Shown here piece by piece: positions 16,968 through 25,292 of a DNA stretch of 64,000 bases. Origin of the DNA: 66-474 sp040388785. GTDB taxonomy: Bacteria > Pseudomonadota > Gammaproteobacteria > Xanthomonadales > Rhodanobacteraceae. Position 1 is the first letter of the stretch. Each line of letters starts with the position of its first letter. The DNA is taken from NCBI GenBank assembly GCA_040388785.1, contig JAZKBD010000019.1, forward strand, positions 32,713 to 96,712. Reading direction: 5' to 3'. The position numbers were made by a program, and so were the translations under genes. The notes below the pieces were generated by a model, which saw nothing but the letters and a program-made list of their open reading frames with translations, had not been told where the DNA came from and made no database searches.

Positions 16968-17034
16968 CGGTCGCTGGACCGCGTGTCAGCGATGACGGTG
17001 TTATCGTTCGCGTTTGTCCTGCCGAGGCCTGCCC

Positions 17035-18438
17035 ATGCGATCGATTCCCCGTTGTCTTTGTCTGGCCGCGCTGCTGGTGTTGGCCTGCGTCCCGGCCTTC
17101 GCGCAAGATGCTTTGCCCGCCGACCTCGCCGCGAAGATCGACAAGATCGCCAACGACGCGCTGGCGAAGTCGGGCGTGCCCAGCGCCTCGATCGCGGTGG
17201 TGCGCGACGGCAAGCTCGTCTATGCGAAAGCCTATGGTGACGCGCGACTGGATCCGAAAACGCCCGCCACGCCGGCGATGCGCTACAGCATCGGTTCGAT
17301 CAGCAAGGAGTTCACCGCGGCGGCGATCCTGATGTTGCAGCAGCAGGGCAAGCTCAGTCTTGACGACAAGGTCGCGAAATTCTTCCCCGACCTCACCGAC
17401 GCCGACCACATCACGCTGCGGCAGATCCTGTCGCACACGTCGGGTTACCAGGATTACTGGCCGCAGGATTACCTGATGCCACCGATGCGGCTGCCGACCA
17501 CGCCCGCGCACATCATGGACGGCTGGGCGAAGAAGCCGCTGGATTTCGCGCCGGGTTCGCAATGGCAGTACAGCAACACCGGCTACGTGATCGCGGGCGC
17601 GATCGTGCAGAAGTTGACCGGGCAGATTCCGTTCGAGTTCCTGCAGCAGCACGTGTTTCCGACTCTCGGCATCACCGACGCATACGACACCAACCTGCAC
17701 GCGCTGCCCGACAAGGACGCGCGCGGCTACTCGCGCAACGCGCTGGGGCCGCTACGGCCTTCGCCGAAGGAAGGCGTGAACTGGATGTTCGGTGCGGGCG
17801 AACTGGCGATGACCGCCAGCGACCTCGCGAAGTGGGACATCGCGATGATCGACCAGACCCTACTGCAGCCCGCATCGTGGCGCGCAATGCAGACCGAAGT
17901 CGTGTTGAACAACGGCCTGGGTTCCGGCTACGGCCTCGGCGTGTTCGTCGACAAGTTGGACGGCCACCGGATGATTGCGCACGACGGCGAGGTGATGGGT
18001 TTCACCGCCGGCAATACCATCTTTCCGGACGACAAGGTCGCGGTGGTGGTGCTGACCAACCAGGATGCGGTCGGCACGTTCGGCGTGATCGGCAAGGGCA
18101 TCGCCAAGGCGCTGTTCGAGGTGCACGATCCTGCGGCGACAAAAGCGCTGGCGCAGGCCAAGGCGATCTTCGCGAACCTGCAGCACGGCAGGATCGATCG
18201 CAATGAATTCAGTGCGGACGCCAACAGCTACTTCGACGCCACCGCGCTGCACGATTACCAGAGCAGCCTGGCGCCGCTGGGCAAGCCGCAATCGTTCACC
18301 ATCCGCGCGGCGCGCAAGCGCGGCGGCATGCAGATGCGCGGCTATACCGTGACGTTCCCGAAAACGAAATTGTCCATCACCACCTACACGTTACCCGATG
18401 GCAAGCTGGAGCAGTACATCGTCGCTTCAGGCGATTGA
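17035..18438 (+). CDS. Secreted serine hydrolase, class C beta-lactamase-like
   Basis: 467 residues. Signal peptide 1-23 (ending AFAQ), then the beta-lactamase-related domain: SISK (Ser-x-x-Lys, catalytic), YSN (WQYSNTGY), and an HDGEVMGF segment at the place of the third motif. A C-terminal domain of about 110 residues follows, ending TYTLPDGKLEQYIVASGD. Such proteins act as D-amino-peptidases or esterases; beta-lactam resistance is not implied. ATG 17035 has GAGG seven bases upstream and gives a proper signal peptide. Confidence 0.85.
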   Translation: MRSIPRCLCLAALLVLACVPAFAQDALPADLAAKIDKIANDALAKSGVPSASIAVVRDGKLVYAKAYGDARLDPKTPATPAMRYSIGSISKEFTAAAILMLQQQGKLSLDDKVAKFFPDLTDADHITLRQILSHTSGYQDYWPQDYLMPPMRLPTTPAHIMDGWAKKPLDFAPGSQWQYSNTGYVIAGAIVQKLTGQIPFEFLQQHVFPTLGITDAYDTNLHALPDKDARGYSRNALGPLRPSPKEGVNWMFGAGELAMTASDLAKWDIAMIDQTLLQPASWRAMQTEVVLNNGLGSGYGLGVFVDKLDGHRMIAHDGEVMGFTAGNTIFPDDKVAVVVLTNQDAVGTFGVIGKGIAKALFEVHDPAATKALAQAKAIFANLQHGRIDRNEFSADANSYFDATALHDYQSSLAPLGKPQSFTIRAARKRGGMQMRGYTVTFPKTKLSITTYTLPDGKLEQYIVASGD

Positions 18439-18461
18439 TGTGAATCTTTGATTTGGCTCGT

Positions 18462-18629
18462 CATCCCGGAATACTCGCGCCATCCATGGCGCTCGCGCTA
18501 CGCGCCGCCTGCGGCGTTCGCGTTTGCAATCCTGCAAACGCAATCGCGAAGCGATATCCGGGATCCAGTGTCTTTTGCATCGCTGCATGTCGAGAGAGTC
18601 ACTGGATTCCCGCTTTCGCGGGAATGACG
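18462..18629. repeat. CGTCATTCCCG-type intergenic repeat
   Basis: Outer arms CGTCATCCCGGA near 18462 and CGGGAATGACG ending at 18629, with inner copies TCCGGGATCCAGT and TCACTGGATTCCCG and a small stem CGCTTTCGCG. The same family occurs at 45521-45643. It fills most of the 226 bp before queF. Confidence 0.75.
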
Positions 18630-18664
18630 ACGAGGCGGTTGTGGACTTTCCTGCTGGTGCGTGC

Positions 18665-19489
18665 ATGTCGAACAAAATTCCCCTCGGCCGCGACACCGAA
18701 TATCCGACTACGGTCGATCCGTCGGTGCTGTTTGCGGTCGCGCGTGCGCAGGCGCGCGAGCCGCTCGGTCTCGATGCGGCTGCGTTGCCATTCACCGGCG
18801 TCGACGTGTGGAACGCGTGGGAGTTTTCGTGGCTGGACGCGCGCGGACTGCCGCGCGTTGCGGTGTTGCGGATGACGGTGCCTTGCACTTCGCCGAACAT
18901 CGTGGAATCGAAGTCGCTGAAGCTGTACCTCGGCGGCTACGCGATGACGCCGTTCCCTGGCCCGGAAGCGGTGCGCGTCCGCGTGGAGCGCGACGTTTCC
19001 GCGTGCGTGGGCGCGAAGGTCGCGGTCACGCTGCTCGACGCGCATGACGTCGAGCGCGCCGGCATTGATCCACTGGAAGGCGAATCGCTGGACGACCAGC
19101 GCATCGAAGTCGATGGCTACGGTCCGCCACGCCCGGAACTGCTCGTCGCAAACGGTGCAGTCACGAGCGAAACCGTTTGCACGCGCCTGTTCCGCTCGCT
19201 GTGCCCGGTCACCGGCCAGCCCGACTGGGCCAGCGTGGTGTTGCGCTATCGCGGGCGCGCCATTGAGCACGCGGGGCTGCTGCGTTACCTCGTGTCGTAT
19301 CGCCGGCATCCCGATTTCCACGAAGCCTGCGTCGAGCGCATCTTCGGCGACATCACGACGCGCTGCGCTCCGCAAGGCTTGAGCGTGTACGCGCGCTTCC
19401 TGCGCCGCGGCGGCATCGACATCAACCCGTGGCGGGCGACGCCGCGTTTCGCCACGGCGCCCGGCAATCCGCGCGAGGTGCGGCAATAA
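18665..19489 (+). CDS. queF: NADPH-dependent 7-cyano-7-deazaguanine reductase
   Basis: 274 residues, the long two-module form of QueF. It reduces preQ0 to preQ1 in queuosine biosynthesis (tRNA modification), a four-electron nitrile reduction. Seen: NADPH-side motif ESKSLKLYL in the N-terminal module and the catalytic Cys in SLCPVTGQPDW in the C-terminal module, with the conserved FHEACVERIF Glu. The start ATG 18665 follows the repeat. No other queuosine genes adjoin. Confidence 0.95.
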   Translation: MSNKIPLGRDTEYPTTVDPSVLFAVARAQAREPLGLDAAALPFTGVDVWNAWEFSWLDARGLPRVAVLRMTVPCTSPNIVESKSLKLYLGGYAMTPFPGPEAVRVRVERDVSACVGAKVAVTLLDAHDVERAGIDPLEGESLDDQRIEVDGYGPPRPELLVANGAVTSETVCTRLFRSLCPVTGQPDWASVVLRYRGRAIEHAGLLRYLVSYRRHPDFHEACVERIFGDITTRCAPQGLSVYARFLRRGGIDINPWRATPRFATAPGNPREVRQ

Positions 19490-19569
19490 GGCGTTGACAC
19501 ACCCGATCCGGCATTTTCACGGCGCGCGACGTATGCTCGCGCATCGACACGCGAAAGGTGGAGGTTGTC

Positions 19570-20757
19570 ATGCAGCATGACTTCGATTACCTGATCATCG
19601 GCGCCGGCATGGCCGGAGAGGCCGCTGCGCAGGCGCTGCGCGAAGCCGATGCGAACGCGAGCATCGGCATGCTGGGCAACGAATCGCACCCGCCCTACGC
19701 TCGCCCACCGCTGACCAAGAAATTGTGGAAGGACGGCAAGGAGGCCGACATCTGGCGCCCGATCGACAAGGCACGCGCGGAGGTCACGCTGCAGCGGCGT
19801 GCGGTGAAGATCGATCGCGCCGCGCACCTCGTCGCCGACGACAAGGGCGATACGTGGCAATACCGCAAGCTTCTGATCTCGACCGGCGGCACGCCGCGCA
19901 AACTGCCTTTGGGTAGCGATGGCTTCATCTATTACCGCACGTTCGACGATTACCGGCGGTTGCGTGCGAGCGTCAAACCGGGCGCGCGCATCGCGGTGGT
20001 CGGCGGCGGCTTCATCGGCAGCGAAATCGCCGCGGCGATGGCGATGAACGATTGCAAGGTCACCATGTTGTTCCCCGACGACGCGATCGGCGCGCACGTG
20101 TATCCGGAATCGCTGGCCGACGCGGTCACCGCGTATTACCGCGAGAAGGGCGTGGACGTGCGCGCGGGCGTCACGGTCGAGAGCGGCAACAGCACCGCAC
20201 AAGGCGCGCAGTTGAAGCTGTCGGACGGCAGCGCGCTCGCCGCCGACGCCGTGGTCGCGGGCCTCGGCATCACGCCGAACGTGCAGCTTGCCGAAGCGGC
20301 CGGGCTGAAAGTGGACAACGGCATCGTGGTGAACGAACACCTGCAGACCTCCGATCCCGACATCTACGCGGCCGGCGACGTGGCCTCGTTTCCGGCGCCC
20401 GTGCTGGGCCATCGTTTGCGCGTCGAGCACGAGAACGCCGCGATCAGCATGGGCACGCGCGCCGGCCAATGCATGGCCGGAAAGGACGCGCCGTACGACG
20501 AACTGCCGTTCTTCTATTCCGACCTGTTCGACCTCGGCTACGAAGCCGTCGGCACGCTCGACTCGTGCCTGGAAACCGTCGAGCAGTGGGTCACGCCATT
20601 CCGCGAAGGCGTGGTGTATTACCTCGATGCGGGTCGCGTGCGCGGCGTGCTGCTGTGGAACACCTGGGGCCAGGTCGACGCCGCGCGCAACCTCATCGCG
20701 TCACCCGGTCCGTTCGACGCCGAAAACGTGCGTGGGCGCTTGCCGGCGCAGGTGTGA
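19570..20757 (+). CDS. FAD/NAD(P)-binding oxidoreductase (ferredoxin/rubredoxin reductase-like)
   Basis: 395 residues. FAD-binding GAGMAGEAAA near the N-terminus, NAD(P)-binding GGGFIGSEIAAAM in the middle, and the ATG-box analogue YAAGDVASF near 265-275, the layout of BphA4/AIF-type reductases. The C-terminal domain resembles the apoptosis-inducing-factor group. Likely a reductase for a ferredoxin or similar partner, none of which is adjacent. ATG 19570 is preceded by GGAGG five bases upstream; the GTG at 19558 overlaps that ribosome site. Last core gene before the accessory island. Confidence 0.85.
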   Translation: MQHDFDYLIIGAGMAGEAAAQALREADANASIGMLGNESHPPYARPPLTKKLWKDGKEADIWRPIDKARAEVTLQRRAVKIDRAAHLVADDKGDTWQYRKLLISTGGTPRKLPLGSDGFIYYRTFDDYRRLRASVKPGARIAVVGGGFIGSEIAAAMAMNDCKVTMLFPDDAIGAHVYPESLADAVTAYYREKGVDVRAGVTVESGNSTAQGAQLKLSDGSALAADAVVAGLGITPNVQLAEAAGLKVDNGIVVNEHLQTSDPDIYAAGDVASFPAPVLGHRLRVEHENAAISMGTRAGQCMAGKDAPYDELPFFYSDLFDLGYEAVGTLDSCLETVEQWVTPFREGVVYYLDAGRVRGVLLWNTWGQVDAARNLIASPGPFDAENVRGRLPAQV

Positions 20758-20966
20758 GCACGTCGCTGGTGGTGGATGGCTGCTAACGACCCGAAGCCGT
20801 CATTGGAGACCGTCCGCTTTAGAGAGAAGACTGGCTGAGATCGTGCCTTCACTGTATGTGATTGCGCACCGCACGACCTCCGCGCTGAGTCTTGTGGGAT
20901 CGCTCCGCGTGGAAACTCGCAAGCGCTTTGACATGTTTTTATCTCCACTGAGGGATGAACAGGGCT

Positions 20967-21647
20967 TCAACGATAATGCCAATTTGCCATGAAATCATTG
21001 TTTGAAACAGCGATGTTCCAAACGCACTGATAAGCAAACCCGAGTGTGACATGATAGTCACTGGCAGGTCGACTGAATGATCTAAATAACTGGAAATTGG
21101 GGGACTGGCTCAGAGGCACAGCCAAGTGCCAGCCGTGCGCTTCTAGTGCGGCTATTGCTGACGAAGCCGGTATGCATGGGTTTTTTGCGCCAGCATTTGC
21201 ATTTGGATAATATAAATCCTTAAACGTGACGATTAAACCTGATACTACGCGATCGCCCTTATTATCCGCGATACGCTTAATTATTAAGGAACTGTCAAGA
21301 ATCCAGTTTTTACCTTGATGTGTTACATAAAATGTATCATTTTTCAATGTTGGCTCATTGCTGGGTGTTCGTACCAAAGCTACCTTAAAGGTGCGCTCGA
21401 AGCTTTTCGCGCTGATATAGCCGCCTTGTGAAGATATCAAGTCCACCAACTTTTTCCATGCGTCTTGACTCTCGGCAAACGTTGGTACCTCCGGATAAGA
21501 CATTCTCGCACTGGGTTTGGCAGCGTCTCCTTTGGGTTGGTTTTGGACACAAGCACCAATCCCACAGATAGCAGATGTTGTGCAAACGAATGCAGCGAAT
21601 CGCATAAGCTTTGTGGCTCCTCCAAATATTGGCTTGCAAAAGCTCAT
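20967..21647 (-). CDS. Putative lipoprotein of unknown function
   Basis: 226 residues, not recognised. A hydrophobic N-terminus ending GIGAC suggests a lipoprotein signal (mature Cys33 from ATG 21647 or Cys19 from ATG 21605). The rest is soluble, with four further Cys in the C-terminal half of the mature part and repeated Ser/Asn/Lys residues. Its composition (many Asn, Lys, Ile, AT-rich third positions) differs clearly from the flanking core genes, a sign of transfer. ATG 21647 has GGAG nine bases upstream; ATG 21605 has GGAGGAG eleven bases upstream. Confidence 0.6.
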   Translation of the reverse strand: MSFCKPIFGGATKLMRFAAFVCTTSAICGIGACVQNQPKGDAAKPSARMSYPEVPTFAESQDAWKKLVDLISSQGGYISAKSFERTFKVALVRTPSNEPTLKNDTFYVTHQGKNWILDSSLIIKRIADNKGDRVVSGLIVTFKDLYYPNANAGAKNPCIPASSAIAALEAHGWHLAVPLSQSPNFQLFRSFSRPASDYHVTLGFAYQCVWNIAVSNNDFMANWHYR

Positions 21648-22126
21648 TTTGTCATTCTCCGAACGTTACATAACGATGTCGATTATTAGCTTCACAACAC
21701 CATCACTCCATTGATATTGGCGCCTTCGACTTCCCAGAAATTCGCATCAGCGTATTTGCAATAGATATCCGGCGGCAGTATCGTGGCGCGCGGCGTGTGC
21801 TCGACTTTGGCTTTGACGGTGTGCAACCCGGGCAGGCCGAAATGCCGGTCGAACACGGCAAAAGTCGACCCATAACCCACGCGCCACCGCTCCCATACCA
21901 TTCCTATTTGCTGGTTCTTCCGTGCTTCGATCCGTTATCTGTTCGCTGCCAATCCTGGCAGCTTGTCCCACGACTCGGGCTTCCGCAGGGTATGGCGTCT
22001 TCCTTGCTCGAGCCTTTCGCGTGGAACACGGCCGTGAGCGCGAATCACTCGTGCGTGTTTCTCCACGACGAACTTCCAAAGTACGATATTGGGCGACTCA
22101 ACAGCGGTCCGACTGACGGCTTTTGA
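21648..22126. other. Gene-free stretch with a possible decayed coding fragment
   Basis: No convincing gene. On the minus strand a frame open from about 21935 to 21692 encodes a peptide with a natural look (for example RHFGLPGLHTVKAKV and LPPDIYCKYADANFW) but lacks a good start and upstream homologous sequence in the same frame. It may be the 3' remnant of a larger gene. The rest shows no structure. Confidence 0.35.
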
Positions 22127-22153
22127 CCGGACTGCGCCCGTTGCGCAGTCCGG
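22127..22153. repeat. Perfect 11-bp hairpin beside the recombinase gene
   Basis: CCGGACTGCGC (22127-22137), 5-base loop, GCGCAGTCCGG (22143-22153), 13 bases past the recombinase stop. No T-run follows on either strand, so it is not a standard terminator. It could be a recombination-site arm. Confidence 0.6.
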
Positions 22154-22165
22154 CTCCCGTCGGCC

Positions 22166-22777
22166 TCAGACCTCCGTCTGCTCGGCCATTTCCAATGCAT
22201 CATCAACCTCAATTCCGAGGTATCGCACCGTGCTTTCAAGTTTGGCGTGGCCAAGAAGCAGTTGGACGGCACGCAGGTTCTTGGTGCGCCGGTAGATCAG
22301 CGAAGCTTTCGTGCGGCGCATCGAATGGGTGCCATACATGGCGGCGTCCAGCCCGATCTCGGCCACCCAGCGGTGGACGATCCGCGCGTACTCCCGCGTG
22401 GATAGGTGCGGCGACATATGAACGCGGCTTGGGAATAGAAACGCGCCGGGCTGCAGGTGCGCCGCCTCAATCCATGCATGCACCGCTTCGCGGGTCGGTT
22501 CAGTAATCTCGAACTGCACCGGACGTTTCGTCTTCTGCTGCATGACGATGGCGCGTGGCGCAACTTGGTCGCCGTGCGCAACATCCAAGACGCGAAGCTT
22601 CACGAGATCGCAAGCGCGGAGTTTCGAATCGATGGCGAGGTTGAACAGGGCGAGGTCTCGTGTGCGGTGCCGCAGTTGCAGGCGGATCCTGATCGCCCAG
22701 ATGTCGCGCAACTTAAGCGGCGCCTTCTGTCCTACGAGCTTGCCCTTGTTCCAGGGTTGTCGTTGCTGACTTTCCAT
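22166..22777 (-). CDS. Short tyrosine recombinase / site-specific integrase
   Basis: 203 residues, about the catalytic half of a phage-type integrase. Catalytic residues are visible in order: Arg in LRACDLVKLRV, HSMRR (His-x-x-Arg), LLGH, and the nucleophile Tyr in VRYLGIE. The N-terminal core-binding domain of larger integrases is missing, but proteins of this short form are widespread in proteobacteria. It is much shorter than integron IntI (about 320-340 residues) and lacks its extra helix. It lies at the downstream end of the cassette-like genes, and its upstream side cuts into a decayed methyltransferase gene. Confidence 0.85.
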   Translation of the reverse strand: MESQQRQPWNKGKLVGQKAPLKLRDIWAIRIRLQLRHRTRDLALFNLAIDSKLRACDLVKLRVLDVAHGDQVAPRAIVMQQKTKRPVQFEITEPTREAVHAWIEAAHLQPGAFLFPSRVHMSPHLSTREYARIVHRWVAEIGLDAAMYGTHSMRRTKASLIYRRTKNLRAVQLLLGHAKLESTVRYLGIEVDDALEMAEQTEV

Positions 22778-22837
22778 CGAAGTCACCAGTCGGGACTTCG
22801 ATGGTGCGCCGCCGAGCCACATGCTGGCGCGAAGGCC

Positions 22838-23411
22838 TAAGCGCGATGTGTATCCAAGACCCGAGGGCAATCGGAGTTGCGAGGATGAGCAGGATCGCAC
22901 CAGAGTACATCGGATGCCGCACAAGCGCATACGGGCCGCTTGAGATCACCTTCTGCCTTCAGAGACGCTGATGGTCCCCTTCGTGTGCGTGTTCTCGCGA
23001 AAGACGAGGAGCACGAGGACGAACGCGACAACTACGAGAATGTCCGCAACGAGCACCGAGGGTACTGGGATGTTTGACCACTGGTAGCGGTGATCGAAGC
23101 CGGAGACTACGAACACGCCGACGAAGAGGAGTCCGGCGAGGCTCTGGACGATCTGCTGAGTCCGTCGCGTCTCTGATACGGGCCCAGCCTTAACGCGATC
23201 CGCGAGCAGCTGCGGATCATGTTGCGCGAGGTAGGTCGTGATGAACGCGGAGCACGCGGCGAAAATCGCTAAGCCCACGCGTGCCAGAAGGAGAGTGTGC
23301 CGGCCGAAAGGAAGAGCACCAAGCCGAGGGCGAGCATCAGGCCAGTGAGCCCGAAAACACTCCGCACGAGCAGTTCAGTAAATCGATACTCCTCTTCGTC
23401 GATGCTATGGG
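22838..23411 (-). pseudogene. Decayed isoprenylcysteine carboxyl methyltransferase-type gene
   Basis: Three minus frames join to one protein of the ICMT/PEMT membrane methyltransferase type: LLVRSVFGLTGLMLALG...SFWHAW (to about 23275), then LAIFAACSAFITTYL...RENTHTKGTISVSEG (to about 22955), then VISSGPYALVRHPMYSGAIL (to about 22838). So there are two single-base frameshifts, and the C-terminal third is lost where the recombinase region begins. The RHPMY motif binds SAM in this family. Upstream it begins directly after an attC-like site. Confidence 0.75.
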
Positions 23412-23414
23412 AGC

Positions 23415-23472
23415 GCCCAACGCCCGAAATCAACGGCGCGCGTGGCGCGTCCGCTGGATTGAGTTGGTAGGT
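23415..23472 (-). repeat. attC-like site between the acetyltransferase and methyltransferase genes
   Basis: Plus strand: GCCCAAC (23415-23421, consensus RYYYAAC) at one end and GGTAGGT (23466-23472, one base off GTTRRRY) at the other, with arms CCGAAATCAACGG and CCGCTGGATTGAGTT that can pair across a GCGCG-rich centre. On the minus strand the site ends GTTGGGC, a full match to GTTRRRY, just before the next cassette-like gene. The acetyltransferase gene ends inside it, as cassette genes often do. Confidence 0.5.
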
Positions 23473-23942
23473 TGCAGCAGCTTGGCGTATGGGAAGCACC
23501 GCAACACACCAAAACGTGAAACAGCCGCACCCGTGGAGTGATAGCCAATTGCCTCGTAGAAGGGGCAAGCCCCGGCGGTACTGCACAGGTGCAACGAACT
23601 CAACCCCCACCGTCGTGCTGCAGCTTCCAGCTCAACGTGGATCATTGTACCTATGCCCCGACGCTGCGAATTCGGAGGTTGGTAGAACAGCCGAATCTCG
23701 CCACTACGATGCAGAAGCCCAACGCCGGAGAGGCGAGCGCTTGATTCTGCGACGACACAGAAGTTGTCTGCGTTGGCGAGCCAGAGGGCGAAATTGTCAG
23801 GCGTTTTGTTGGCAAGCCACGTGGCGATGGTCGCGGGATCATCTCGGTGGTCGGCGATGCAAAGTTGCTGAATCGACCGGCGCACAACGTCGACTGCCGC
23901 CGCCGCATCTCTTTGCTCTGCCGGACGTACCTTGATCTGCAT
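23430..23942 (-). CDS. GNAT family N-acetyltransferase
   Basis: 170 residues. N-terminal IKVRPAEQRDAAAAVDVVRR is the usual GNAT start, and the acetyl-CoA loop is QRRGIGTMIHVELEAAAR, followed by LHLCSTAGACPFYEAIGY with the late GNAT Tyr. Substrate unknown. ATG 23942 lies five bases after a minus-strand GTTAGGT (23954-23948), and the stop falls in the next attC-like site, so the gene is framed exactly like an integron cassette. Confidence 0.8.
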   Translation of the reverse strand: MQIKVRPAEQRDAAAAVDVVRRSIQQLCIADHRDDPATIATWLANKTPDNFALWLANADNFCVVAESSARLSGVGLLHRSGEIRLFYQPPNSQRRGIGTMIHVELEAAARRWGLSSLHLCSTAGACPFYEAIGYHSTGAAVSRFGVLRCFPYAKLLQPTNSIQRTRHARR

Positions 23943-23947
23943 CTGCA

Positions 23948-23997
23948 ACCTAACGCCTGAATTTAGCGGCGCCGAGGCAGCTGCCGCGGCGGTTAGT
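23948..23997 (-). repeat. attC-like site upstream of the acetyltransferase
   Basis: Plus strand ACCTAAC at 23948-23954 matches RYYYAAC (minus: GTTAGGT, GTTRRRY); the distal end GGTTAGT (23991-23997) is a degenerate partner. GC-rich inner arms (GCGGCGCCGAGG, GCCGCGGC) can pair partly. Weaker than the site at 23415 but in the same orientation. Confidence 0.4.
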
Positions 23998-24343
23998 GAA
24001 CTTGACGCCAAAGGATTTTCGCTTCTGACGGCTCCAAAACCGAACCATGTGGCCAAGTAGTCTCACGCCTGCTCACAATGGACGGTGTAATCGTGGGGCT
24101 CTCCTATGCACCATCGCTTCACAAGTAGCGCAAGTCGCAACGCGTCGATGTGCGCCAGCCGAGTATTGTAGAAGTGTCTGTTCGGCTCACTGGAATCCAT
24201 GCACCGCGCCCGCGCGTCATTGTGTGCGGTCAAAGCGCTGAATGCGAGGCGCCGCCTGACGCTGATCGATGTGGCGCGAAGTTGGCCCGGCGCCGAGCGG
24301 GTACGTGCACCGTTGAAGGCGCCAGCCAACTCCTGAAGCTTCA
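23998..24343. other. Gene-free stretch between cassette-like genes
   Basis: About 345 bp with no recognisable gene. A 93-codon minus-strand frame is open across it but its composition (runs of Arg and Ala) looks like a shadow frame. Possibly the remains of a lost cassette. Confidence 0.4.
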
Positions 24344-25019
24344 CTAGCGCCGCGTTGCTATGAACAGAAACGCTTCGATAGCAATGAACAACCCGACTAC
24401 AACCGCAGCGCCTATTGCACCAGCTACGTCAAGACCAACTCGGCTCGCGACATACAAAAGCACGATCATGCTAAGCGCCATGCCAGGTGCGCCTAGACCA
24501 CGCATCGCTGCACTGCGGTGATAGCCAATCCAGAATGCGAAGCGGGCCAATATCCAAACCACAGCCGTTGCTAGAACCGCGCGCATTGATGAGCCATTGG
24601 CCGAATAAGCTGCGAGACCAAACAGCGCAGCGGCGAAAATAACGACCTGCTCCAACGTGTNNNNNNNNNNCAAAACACTATCGATAGCCTGATTATCGAC
24701 AAATGTTTTGAAGATACCGCTGGTTGATACGCAACCTTTTGGTTTCAAAATTGGAGAGGGGATCGAAAGCTGGCGAGACGAGTCGCTCGTGGGCTACCGC
24801 CTCAACACCCATGACGAGGCAGAATAAAACAGCTACGCAAAAGCACTTCAGAGTGAACACCATACGGACACCGATGGTGTCCATGCCGATCAACGGCGGC
24901 GTAAGGAAAACGATTGCCAGCCAGAGCACGAGCCCGACAGGCATGGCCACTCCGATGACGATCATGCCCGAACGGCGCTGATGCACGAATGCGGTTTGTT
25001 GCGACTCAATCGTATTCAT
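24344..25019 (-). pseudogene. MAPEG-family membrane protein, broken at the gap
   Basis: The N-terminal part (from ATG 25019: HQRRSGMIVIGVAMPVGLVL ... DPLSNFETKRLRINQRYLQN) and the C-terminal part (TLEQVVIFAAALFGLAAY ... FWIGYHRSAAMRGLGAPG) together form one four-helix MAPEG-type membrane protein. RYLQN should be followed directly by TLEQ. Instead about 35 bases with an in-frame stop and the 10-N gap stand between them. Either a small insertion broke the gene or the assembly is wrong here. MAPEG proteins conjugate glutathione or modify lipids in membranes; role here unknown. Confidence 0.65.
24661..24670. other. Scaffold gap (10 N)
   Basis: Ten N bases inside the MAPEG-like gene. The 40 bases to its right form an imperfect hairpin (CAAAACA ... 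TGTTTTG outer arms, TCGATA/TATCGA inner arms), which could itself have caused the assembly break. Confidence 0.95.
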
Positions 25020-25097
25020 ACCAGTTGCATCCGTCGATTTTGATATGGTGACTCGCTCTACGTACCCGCGTGATATCCGACGTACTGAAGCCTCCGA

Positions 25098-25163
25098 CGC
25101 CAACGTTTGGAACCGGCGCGAGACCGCGTAGCGGGTGACGGCCAATTGACCGAATGGTTAGAG
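25098..25163 (-). repeat. attC-like site between MAPEG-like and NTF2-like genes
   Basis: Plus strand CGCCAAC (25098-25104, one base off RYYYAAC) and GTTAGAG (25157-25163, one base off GTTRRRY), 66 bp in all, with a central stem (GACCGCG TAG CGGGT). Both ends are imperfect, so the call is tentative. Confidence 0.35.
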
Positions 25164-25292
25164 GTGCCGCTCCGCCAAACCAAACGCGTCGGCCGGGTCG
25201 GTGTCCTCGACGACCGCGCCATGGCGCGTCCGTTCACCTCACGCGCTTGATACCCTTGGGCGTTTCTGGGGGAAACCTCAGGGGTAGAACCC

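Noticed and set aside
16966..16985. A GCGGTC/GACCGC stem after the halogenase as a terminator
   Set aside because: Stem of only about six bases and no T-run.
19494..19537. TTGACA and TATGCT before the FAD oxidoreductase as a promoter
   Set aside because: The spacing is 32 bp, far from 17, and no other -10 fits.
20775..20830. An attC-like CTAACGACCC near 20,780
   Set aside because: It has no partner end or pairing arms, so it was not counted with the attC-like sites.
22166..22777. The short tyrosine recombinase as an integron integrase
   Set aside because: About 200 residues, lacking the N-terminal domain and the extra IntI helix; it is not IntI, although it lies next to attC-like sites.
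24063..24344. A 93-codon minus frame between cassette-like genes
   Set aside because: No ribosome site, Arg/Ala-rich, no family; kept only as a gene-free stretch.
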